Assembly: GCA_946183365.1 (NCBI GenBank)
Contig: CAMHAH010000001.1
Coordinates: 153,232 to 217,231, forward strand
Source: an uncultured Clostridia bacterium
GTDB lineage: Bacteria; Bacillota; Clostridia; Oscillospirales; Acutalibacteraceae
Length of the DNA: 64,000 bases
Reading direction: 5' to 3'
Below, piece by piece: positions 57,836 to 64,000 of the stretch (positions are counted from its first letter, which is position 1; each line of letters begins with the position of its first letter). The translations under genes were made by a program, and so were the position numbers. The notes under the pieces were generated by a model that saw only the letters and a list, made by a program, of their open reading frames with translations, was not told the origin of the DNA and made no database searches.

Positions 57836-58840
57836 TTAAGCGCGGTCTCTCTTGCGAGCGAAGAAGATAACGCCTGCGGCAACTACCATTACGCCGAGCA
57901 TAATGAAGAGAACGTTCTCGGTCTGACCTGTCTTAGTATCAGATGCGGAACCGGTCTTAGTTGTGCTTGTAGATGTGGTGTTATTGTTGCTTGTAGTAGT
58001 AGTTGTTGTATCATTGTTGCCGCTATCTGATGAACCGCCTGAGAGAGAAGACTTATCGGCAGTCCACTCTACCTTTACGCCTGCTTCCTCAACAGCCTTG
58101 GCAACCTCATCCTTTGTGAGCTTGAGGCCCTTACCTGTATCATCAAGCAGGGTCTGATCGTCCTTCTTGGAATAGGTACGAGCGTTATCAAGAGTGTTCT
58201 TCAAAAAGTCTACCATCATCTTGTAGGGAGTTGTGTTAGAGGGGCAAGTCTCACCTACAACGTTACCGATAGAGGTAACAACAAGAGCAGGACCGAAGTT
58301 GGTGTTGTTTGTCCATCTGGTCTCGTCACCGGTCTTGTTGGAGTCGGTCGGGTTCTCGATCTTGTTGCCTGTTACATAAACTGTATCACCGAGGCAAGAT
58401 AAATCAAAGAGAAGGTCATAAGTCTGAGCGTTAGAAGCCTTATCGTTCATGATAAGACCATACTGCTTACCGCTCTCAAGACCCAGGCTGCTGGGATCAA
58501 ATGACCATGTGCCGTCACCGTTGTCAACACCTGCGAGGTTCTTGGAACCCCAGGGCTTGAGCTCGCCTTCACCGGGCTCATAGATATAGAACAGGATAGG
58601 ACCTGCCCAATTGGTCTTTGAGTTGTCATAGTTCAGGCATTTTGACTTATCAACTGCGCCTGTAGAGGCTGCGTCAGCCTCAGCGCCTGTGGTTGCAACG
58701 TCAGCGTCAGCGCCTGTTACGGCTGCGTCAGCGTCTGCCGCTACATCAGCGATCTCTACCTGAGCGGCAGAGAAGCCTACTGCTGCTACGCTCATGATCA
58801 TAACGACTGCGAGAGCAAGGCAGAAAATTTTCTTGAACAT
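57836..58840 (-). CDS. Secreted surface protein with carbohydrate-binding-like module and DTKTG anchor
   Basis: About 334 residues. Signal peptide, an Ala/Asp/Thr repeat stretch (ADADAAVTGADADVATTGA), then a module (about 65-195) with YDNSKTNWAGPILFYIYEPGEG, WGSKNLAGVDNGDGTWSF, QTYDLLFDLSCLGDTVY and ETRWTNNTNFGPALVV, resembling CBM26-like starch modules. A Thr/Asn-rich linker and a C-terminal DTKTG, hydrophobic helix and ARKRDRA tail follow. The same module occurs in the gene at 59263-60033. The start ATG of MFKKIFCL has GGAGG upstream. Its role in starch or surface binding is inferred. Confidence 0.78.
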   Translation of the reverse strand: MFKKIFCLALAVVMIMSVAAVGFSAAQVEIADVAADADAAVTGADADVATTGAEADAASTGAVDKSKCLNYDNSKTNWAGPILFYIYEPGEGELKPWGSKNLAGVDNGDGTWSFDPSSLGLESGKQYGLIMNDKASNAQTYDLLFDLSCLGDTVYVTGNKIENPTDSNKTGDETRWTNNTNFGPALVVTSIGNVVGETCPSNTTPYKMMVDFLKNTLDNARTYSKKDDQTLLDDTGKGLKLTKDEVAKAVEEAGVKVEWTADKSSLSGGSSDSGNNDTTTTTTSNNNTTSTSTTKTGSASDTKTGQTENVLFIMLGVMVVAAGVIFFARKRDRA

Positions 58841-58965
58841 AATAATCTCCTCCGTAATCAAATTACTAATTAATCAGAATGATCATACACAGAGATAACC
58901 GTCATGGGTCCGTTTTTGCAAGCGACAGCAGATCATGCTGTGTACACTCTTCCTTAGTATCATAT

Positions 58966-58994
58966 ATTATAACTCAAAACTAATTATTTTTCAA
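58966..58994 (-). promoter_or_regulatory. Promoter of the DTKTG surface-protein gene
   Basis: TTGAAA, 17-base spacer and perfect TATAAT on the minus strand, leaving about 120 bases of leader. The 420-base gap to the next gene (58841-59262) is otherwise AT-rich; a repeat-like hairpin sits near its far end. Confidence 0.65.
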
Positions 58995-59157
58995 TATTTT
59001 TTCATTATTTAGCTCTACAAAAGTAAACAAAAATAGATTTTAGCTTTGATACAATATCAACAATTTTTTTGAACATATTTGGGCATATAACCAAATTTTT
59101 CATATTTAGAACAATAAATCAAAAGCTCCTCTTTTTTTAATTATCATTAAGATAACC

Positions 59158-59208
59158 CAAGGCTCCTTTCGGTAAAGGGAGCTGTCACCGAACGGTGACG
59201 GAGGGATT
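59158..59208 (+). repeat. Degenerate GGCTCC/GGGAG-type intergenic repeat
   Basis: Hairpin CTCCTTT/AAAGGGAG followed by CTGTCACC/GGTGACGG and GAGGGATTG. From general knowledge, the layout resembles a widespread intergenic repeat of Clostridiales genomes. It is a single copy here and has no coding content. Confidence 0.5.
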
Positions 59209-59262
59209 GTATAACTTGACCGAACGTCAGCGAGATACTTATTTTAGCATAATGATTTTCTC

Positions 59263-60033
59263 TTATTTGTTGTCCTTGTTTCTCTTAGCGAGGATGACGG
59301 TAAGAATTATAACAGCGATGATGCAAACCGCTGACACTATAATGATCCACGTAGTAGCGGCGGTGAGATTTATACCGTCCTCTTTATCCGCCACCTGTTC
59401 TACGGTCAAAGATTCTTTTATGCTCTCAGCTTTTGTTTCATCGGTCTTTGAAACGACGTTGAGCTCGGTCAGCTCATAGCTTGACCCATTCCCCTCTCCC
59501 CATTTTGTCTCGATAGTCTGAGCGTCAGCCTCATCGGGGTTGAGCGTCTTGCCGTTTGAATCGATCTCAATAGCGGGGTACACCTTATCTCCGTTGTTCT
59601 TCCATCGGGCAACGGCACAGCTCTTCTCGCCGTCTACTGGGTTCACACAGGTGTCGCCCTTACAATAAGCGATATCTCCGATACATGAAGATGTGATATT
59701 GAGGTTATAGGTCTGCATACCGTTTTCGTTAGAGAATATAAGCGAGTATTCGCCGTCTTTGTCAAAATCTATACCGCTGATATCATAACGCCAGTAGCCG
59801 TTGTTCAGATCCTCACATCGCTCATTCTTATCCTGCCAGCCGTAAACATCGCCGCCCGCTCTGCTCCACATATGGCAGTATACCATTTTGAAATTGTTCC
59901 ACGCCACAGAGCCCTCGGTCGAGACCTGAAAATAGATATAACCAGTCTCGGTCTGTTCGGCGCTTACGGATACAGACATAAGTAACATCACAAGGATAAA
60001 TACAGCAATAATGACTGAAACCGCTCTTTTCAT
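59263..60033 (-). CDS. Membrane-anchored paralog with the same carbohydrate-binding-like module
   Basis: Protein of 256 residues. Signal peptide, one module (about 30-165) related to that of the DTKTG protein: EGSVAWNNFKMVYCHMWSRAGG, LNNGYWRYDISGIDFDKDGEYSLIFSNEN, QTYNLNITSSCIGDIAY and ARWKNNGDKVYPAIEID align in order. A short linker and a C-terminal membrane helix (TWIIIVSAVCIIAVIILTVIL) with basic tail follow; there is no KTG motif, so it stays in the membrane. GGAGG precedes the ATG. Sits between the two other surface genes. Confidence 0.75.
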   Translation of the reverse strand: MKRAVSVIIAVFILVMLLMSVSVSAEQTETGYIYFQVSTEGSVAWNNFKMVYCHMWSRAGGDVYGWQDKNERCEDLNNGYWRYDISGIDFDKDGEYSLIFSNENGMQTYNLNITSSCIGDIAYCKGDTCVNPVDGEKSCAVARWKNNGDKVYPAIEIDSNGKTLNPDEADAQTIETKWGEGNGSSYELTELNVVSKTDETKAESIKESLTVEQVADKEDGINLTAATTWIIIVSAVCIIAVIILTVILAKRNKDNK

Positions 60034-60146
60034 TTCTTCCTCCTGATAAAACCTTTATTCTTTATAGTTTTAGCTCATTTCGGATCACGCGCGCTGTTGC
60101 TGCGGCAACCTGAGTTAGCTGTGATCATCATGCCCTAAAGGTAAAA

Positions 60147-60173
60147 GGAGGCCGGCTCAGTGAGTCAGCCTCC
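60147..60173 (-). terminator. Terminator-like hairpin after the cohesin anchor gene
   Basis: Stem GGAGGC/GCCTCC with a large loop containing CTCA/TGAG, followed on the minus strand by TTTTACC. Modest support. The plus strand to its left (60083-60120) holds a possible decayed piece of the structured repeat, TTGCTGCGGCAACCTGAG. Confidence 0.5.
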
Positions 60174-60182
60174 GTCGGTTGA

Positions 60183-61289
60183 TTATTTATTCTCGGTCGT
60201 GTCCTTAGTCTCGTCCTTAGCTGCGTCTTTTACTGCGTCCTTTGCGGTATTATCAGCGTTTGCGGCTGCCTTTTTCTTGTTCATAGAATAGAATATACCC
60301 GCGCCGCCGCCTGCTACGACAAGCAGGATTATTACGATCCAGATCCACGCTGAGCTTACGCCGGACTTCGCGGGAGCTGTATCTGATGTAGCTGTAACAT
60401 TACCCTCTGCGTCGGTAGCTAAGATATAGTTGCCCTGAGCGTCGGTACCGAGCTGAGAGTTCTGAGGATCCTCCGCGTTAGCGGCGGCAGCGTCTGCGCT
60501 CTTTGCGTCAGCTGCAGCGCCGTTATTTGAATCAGAACCCGAACCTGAGCCGGAACCGGAGCCGGATCCTGAACCGTTATCAGAGCCTGAACCCGATCCG
60601 CCGCTGACAAGGGCCTCGGGCTTAGCTACAGTCTTAGGGTTGTCGGGATCAGCGTCCTTGCTGTCGCCTGTAACAGAGTTGACAAACACGCCGGTTTTCT
60701 GTGTCTCTTCGATATTGAGCTCGGGCTCAGCCTTCTCTATTACAAGCTCGCCGTTCTTTGTAACGTCACAGGTGAATTTATAAGTGCTGATCTGCGCGTC
60801 CTGAGTGCGCTTGCGCATCTGTTCCTGAGTAACGGTCTCACCCTCGGGAGGGAAGAGAGAATCATCATACATATAGCGGACGAAATATGAGAGATGTCCC
60901 GTGCCGTCTCCGATCGCCTTCATATTGACTGTCAAGAAGTCATGAGCGGTTGAGAAATCAAGGTTCTTCGGATAATTAGAGAAATTACCGATTACCTCGC
61001 CGTCGAGATCGGGGTTCATCATGTATTTCCAGTCTCCCTCATCTGTCGATCCTGTATAATCGGCTACAGAAACGACCTCAAACAAAGAAGAATCATAATA
61101 GAAAGAAAAGTCGAGACCTATTACGGGAGTAGGAACATCGCTGAGCGTAAGTTTATAGGTGACTTCATCGCCTTTTTTTACGTCCAAAGTAGTCTTGGCT
61201 GACTCTGCAGCGGATGTACTTACGCCGCATACAGCGATCATGCCGACTATGAGCATGAGAACACACAGAACAGAAACTAATCTCTTCAT
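60183..61289 (-). CDS. Membrane-anchored protein with one cohesin-like module
   Basis: About 368 residues. Signal peptide, a cohesin-like beta-sandwich (about 26-185) that opens TTLDVKKGDEVTYKLTLSDVP and continues IGLDFSFYYDSSLFEVVSV, with a later YKFTCDV strand. A Gly/Ser/Asp/Asn linker (SGSGSGSGS repeats) and an Ala/Asp-rich region follow, then a C-terminal helix and Lys/Asp/Thr tail. Single-cohesin membrane proteins hold dockerin complexes on the cell in ruminococci (family knowledge). AAAGGATTG before the ATG of MKRLVSVLC sets the start. It may bind the dockerins of this window; not testable here. Confidence 0.75.
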   Translation of the reverse strand: MKRLVSVLCVLMLIVGMIAVCGVSTSAAESAKTTLDVKKGDEVTYKLTLSDVPTPVIGLDFSFYYDSSLFEVVSVADYTGSTDEGDWKYMMNPDLDGEVIGNFSNYPKNLDFSTAHDFLTVNMKAIGDGTGHLSYFVRYMYDDSLFPPEGETVTQEQMRKRTQDAQISTYKFTCDVTKNGELVIEKAEPELNIEETQKTGVFVNSVTGDSKDADPDNPKTVAKPEALVSGGSGSGSDNGSGSGSGSGSGSGSDSNNGAAADAKSADAAAANAEDPQNSQLGTDAQGNYILATDAEGNVTATSDTAPAKSGVSSAWIWIVIILLVVAGGGAGIFYSMNKKKAAANADNTAKDAVKDAAKDETKDTTENK

Positions 61290-61352
61290 AGTAATCAATC
61301 CTTTCAGACAAGCGCAAATCATATATTTACGCAATTTTTTTGGTTCAGACTT

Positions 61353-61381
61353 ATTATAATACATCGAAAGGCATAATTCAA
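61353..61381 (-). promoter_or_regulatory. Promoter of the cohesin anchor gene
   Basis: TTGAAT, 17-base spacer and perfect TATAAT on the minus strand, about 65 bases before the start codon. Confidence 0.65.
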
Positions 61382-61452
61382 TAAATAAATTGTTAATAAC
61401 GTGTTTCCGGATTGAAAAATCCATAATAATCAACCCGTATTATACAAGCAAA

Positions 61453-61475
61453 GCCCCCCTCGATATGAGGGGGGC
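61453..61475 (-). terminator. Terminator of the scaffold-protein gene
   Basis: Perfect 9-bp G/C stem GCCCCCCTC/GAGGGGGGC with a 5-base loop followed on the minus strand by TTTGCTT, about 35 bases after the stop codon. Confidence 0.8.
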
Positions 61476-61511
61476 AAAACTCATTAGGTTACGAGTGCCG
61501 ATAATTATTTA

Positions 61512-64000
61512 TCAGTCTTCTCTTCTCTTCTTTGTGAAGATGATGATACCTGCAGCCATGAGGAGGATAACAACGAATACTAATGCAGTTGCGGGTGAAC
61601 CGGTCTTAACTGCGGAGCTGTTGTTGTTGGTCTTCTGGTCAGTTGTAGATGAACCCTTTGTGGGCGCCTGAGTTGAAGACTCGCTGCTATCTTCCTTAGC
61701 CTTGATGGTCAGTGTACCGTTAGCCTCACCGTCAGAGAATACATATCTCATAGCGTGATCGCCGACTGAGAGAGTATCCATATAGTCAGCCTTGAGTGTA
61801 AGCTTCAGTGAGCCGGACTCTGTGTCGTAGCTTGTGTAAGCAACGAGCTGGCCGTCGATATAGAGAGCTCTGAACTTAGCGAATGTATACTCGTCATCCT
61901 TAGCGCCGTTTACTGTGAAGAGGATATCCTCACCGTCGCCGATTGTATGAACGCCGTCGTTTACCTTATACTCGGTCTTATCATCACGGATGTATGTACC
62001 GTTGATGTAGCCCTCTCTCTTGGTAAGGCCATCAACCTTGACATCTGTGCCGTTGAAGATGATTCTCTCTTCGTCAGCGTCAGCTACGGTGCGTACGTTT
62101 GTGAAGATACGATAGATACCGGGCTTAGCGTCATCCTTGATCGTGAAGGAGATTGTAACGAGCTTGCTGTCGGGATCGCTGAAGTCAGCGCCGTTAGCGG
62201 ATGCATAGGTGAAGTGGAGCTGGTTTGTATTGCCGTCAGCATCAGCAAATGTATTATCGATTACATTAGCAAGCTGCGGATAAGCGTACTCACCCATGAT
62301 GAGCTCAGGTGTATCCCATGTTGTGATAGCGTCGATACCTGCGAGCTTATCGTTGGTAACGAGATAGTAGCAATACTCATATGTGCCGCCCTTAACGACC
62401 TCATAGATCTTGCCGTCAGCGTTTACATAGATCTTCTCGGGATCGAGCGGAGGCTCAGTGCCGGGCTCTGTTCCGGGCTCGGTGCCGGGCTCAGTACCGG
62501 GTTCGGTTCCGGGTTCTGTACCGGGCTCAGTGCCGGGTTCTGTTCCGGGCTCGGTGCCGGGTTCTGTTCCGGGCTCACTGCCGGGCTCTGAACCGGGCTC
62601 ACTGCCGGGCTCTGAACCGGGCTCACTGCCGGGCTCTGTAGCAGGTACAGGCTCTGTGAAGGTTGTGATCTGATCGAGAACTACGCCGTCTGCAGGCTCA
62701 TCGTCCTTAACTACTCTTGTGAGGTCGATATCTGCTGCAGCGAGGTTCTTGATGTGGTTTCTGACCTCTGCCTCACCGGGAGCGGTTACTGTATAAGTAG
62801 TAACGATCATGATATCGTCGTCACTGTCGAATACGAATGCCTTATCAAGCTCAGGAGCAGAAGCGTTGTACAGGATCTTGCCGTCCTGATCTGTATTAAC
62901 GATGATGTTGCCGTCAGCAAGGATCGGGAACATATCCTTCTCAGCTACGGACTTATCAAGGGCAAGGATGCTGTCTGTGTATTCCTGAGAAGCGTCAACG
63001 GAAGCGAACTCACCATCGTTTACATCCTTAGCGTTAAGGATTGTGTAAACCTTGAATGTGTCGCCGACATTGAATGTCTTCTCCTCGGGTGTATCGCTGT
63101 TGAAGCTATAGATCTTAACTGTAGCTGTCTGAGGAGCCTCAGTAGCCTGTGTTGCGGGCTCTGTACCTTCAGTAGCCTGTGTTGCGGGTTCTGTACCCTC
63201 AGTTGCCTGTGTTGCGGGCTCTGTACCCTCGGTAGCCTGTGTTGCGGGCTCTGTACCCTCGGTAGCTTGTGTTGCGGGCTCTGTACCCTCAGTAGCCTGT
63301 GTTGCGGGCTCTGTACCCTCAGTTGCCTGTGTAACGGGCTCAGTGGGATCGCCGGGGTTATCGAAGTAAGCGTTGCCCTTGAGGTTGTTGTCTAAGATCT
63401 CGCCCTTATTGATAATGGGAGTGAGCTCTTCGTCAGCCTTAGCAAGCTTCTTCAGAGTTGTCTTGATCTCGGCAGTGCCGGGAGCTGTTACCTTATAGTT
63501 GGTAACGATCAGCTTACATGTATCCTGATCGAACATGAACGGATTATCAATGTAAGGTGTAGTAGCATTGAAGTAGATAGTGCCGGACTCAGCGGCGTTA
63601 GCCATTGAGTTGTCCTTAGTGATCGGGAACATAGCGTTGAGATCCTCAACCATGCCGTCCTCAGAGTTGAACTTGTCAGTGAGAGCTACGACTGAATCAG
63701 TGTAGGTCTGCTGACCGCTGAGAGCGCCGATCTTACCGCCGTTGATATCGTTAGCGTTCAGAGTTGTGTAAACTGTGAACTCTTCACCGACGTTGAATTC
63801 TCTTTCTTCAGCAACATTGCCGAATACATCGTAAATCTTTACAGTAGCCTTTTCAGGAGCGGGCTCAGTAGCCTGTGTTGCGGGCTCAGTAGCCTGTGTT
63901 GCGGGCTCAGTAGCCTGTGTTGCGGGCTCGGTAGCCTGTGTTGCGGGCTCGGTAGCCTGTGTTGCAGGCTCGGTAGCCTGTGTTGCAGGCTCGGTAGCCT
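61512..64000 (-). CDS. Cohesin-like, repeat-rich surface scaffold protein (partial, N-terminus outside window)
   Basis: At least 829 residues are visible and the frame is open to the right edge. Reading inwards: a TEPATQA tract, a beta-sandwich module (encoded about 63860-63390: FNVGEEFTVYTTLNANDING ... KLIVTNYKVTAPGTAEIK), seven TEPATQATEG units, and a second copy of the module (about 63130-62660). Fifteen EPGS/EPGT units, a divergent cohesin-like segment (about 62435-61990), an Ig-like domain, and a C-terminal AVKTG, hydrophobic helix and KKRRED tail follow. The repeated modules have cohesin-like strand order but are not proven cohesins. Linkers are built of 30-, 21- and 12-base DNA repeats, so length probably varies between strains. 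Confidence 0.8.
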   Translation of the reverse strand, partial: ATEPATQATEPATQATEPATQATEPATQATEPATQATEPATQATEPAPEKATVKIYDVFGNVAEEREFNVGEEFTVYTTLNANDINGGKIGALSGQQTYTDSVVALTDKFNSEDGMVEDLNAMFPITKDNSMANAAESGTIYFNATTPYIDNPFMFDQDTCKLIVTNYKVTAPGTAEIKTTLKKLAKADEELTPIINKGEILDNNLKGNAYFDNPGDPTEPVTQATEGTEPATQATEGTEPATQATEGTEPATQATEGTEPATQATEGTEPATQATEGTEPATQATEAPQTATVKIYSFNSDTPEEKTFNVGDTFKVYTILNAKDVNDGEFASVDASQEYTDSILALDKSVAEKDMFPILADGNIIVNTDQDGKILYNASAPELDKAFVFDSDDDIMIVTTYTVTAPGEAEVRNHIKNLAAADIDLTRVVKDDEPADGVVLDQITTFTEPVPATEPGSEPGSEPGSEPGSEPGSEPGTEPGTEPGTEPGTEPGTEPGTEPGTEPGTEPGTEPGTEPPLDPEKIYVNADGKIYEVVKGGTYEYCYYLVTNDKLAGIDAITTWDTPELIMGEYAYPQLANVIDNTFADADGNTNQLHFTYASANGADFSDPDSKLVTISFTIKDDAKPGIYRIFTNVRTVADADEERIIFNGTDVKVDGLTKREGYINGTYIRDDKTEYKVNDGVHTIGDGEDILFTVNGAKDDEYTFAKFRALYIDGQLVAYTSYDTESGSLKLTLKADYMDTLSVGDHAMRYVFSDGEANGTLTIKAKEDSSESSTQAPTKGSSTTDQKTNNNSSAVKTGSPATALVFVVILLMAAGIIIFTKKRRED

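Noticed and set aside
63141..63345. Direct 30-base repeats that could suggest a CRISPR array
   Set aside because: The units are contiguous with no unique spacers and stay in frame as TEPATQATEG in the scaffold protein.
62458..63395. Open plus-strand frames with Gly/Pro/Val/Cys repeats opposite the scaffold gene
   Set aside because: They are the complement of the EPG(S/T) and TEPATQATEG repeats, without a ribosome site.
1..64000. tRNA, rRNA, known riboswitch or complete insertion sequence
   Set aside because: No cloverleaf, T-box core, rRNA-like tract or transposase with inverted ends was recognised by reading either strand; a covariance-model scan would be the decisive check.

Overview
The window looks like a chromosomal segment of a spore-forming, starch-degrading Gram-positive gut bacterium of the Oscillospiraceae, Ruminococcus-like. 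Reasons: dockerin-bearing secreted proteins, cohesin-like surface proteins and CBM26-type starch-binding modules occur beside a secreted GH13 amylase; sporulation genes (spoVAF-like, spmA, spmB) are present; gatCAB and pyruvate phosphate dikinase are present; and the Bacillus/Clostridium gene order glmU-prs-pth-mfd is kept. Genes are tightly packed, G+C is near 50% by eye, start sites mostly have AGGAGG-type ribosome sites, and promoters fit the sigma-A type. The species cannot be fixed from the sequence alone.

Layout. 0-7 kb: an amino-acid ABC transporter binding protein (cut by the left edge), a small wall-anchored-type protein, and an aspS-gatC-gatA-gatB operon. 7-12.3 kb: starch unit, with a dockerin/double-CBM26 protein followed by a GH13 amylase, then a one-module surface protein. 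12.7-13.3 kb: a lone phage baseplate/receptor-binding-type gene. 13.4-21.8 kb: one minus-strand operon, leader peptide-pheA-aroB-aroC-aroE::aroK-aroQ-aroA-tyrA-aroF, covering every step from PEP plus erythrose-4-phosphate to phenylpyruvate and hydroxyphenylpyruvate. It is preceded by a Phe/Tyr-rich leader peptide and a full set of attenuator pairings. 21.8-26.1 kb: an ECF sigma/anti-sigma pair running into a dockerin protein gene, and a HAMP-PP2C phosphatase. 26.4-37.6 kb: ppdK; then on the plus strand a short glmU-like gene, prs, pth, mfd, a PrsA-like lipoprotein and a membrane protein. 37.7-48.8 kb: an 11-kb minus-strand phage-derived cassette (terminase, portal, protease, capsid, connectors, tube, baseplate, fibre) with no recognisable integrase, repressor, lysis, sheath or tape-measure gene. 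48.9-57.6 kb: spoVAF-like, a secreted transglutaminase-like protein, spmAB, an AbrB-type regulator, dCMP deaminase, a glycosyltransferase and a YbhN-type membrane protein. 57.8-64 kb: four surface-protein genes, ending in a repeat-rich cohesin-like scaffold protein cut by the right edge.

How it fits together: the dockerin proteins, cohesin-like anchors, CBM modules and amylase probably form parts of an amylosome-like surface starch system. The ECF pair may control the dockerin gene it is linked to. The aromatic operon is probably controlled by ribosome-mediated attenuation rather than a T-box. The phage cassette may be a domesticated particle. A three-copy structured intergenic repeat (copies near 1.0, 24.3 and 50.4 kb) sits directly beyond the terminators of three unrelated minus-strand genes. 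No tRNA, rRNA, CRISPR array or complete insertion sequence was seen.
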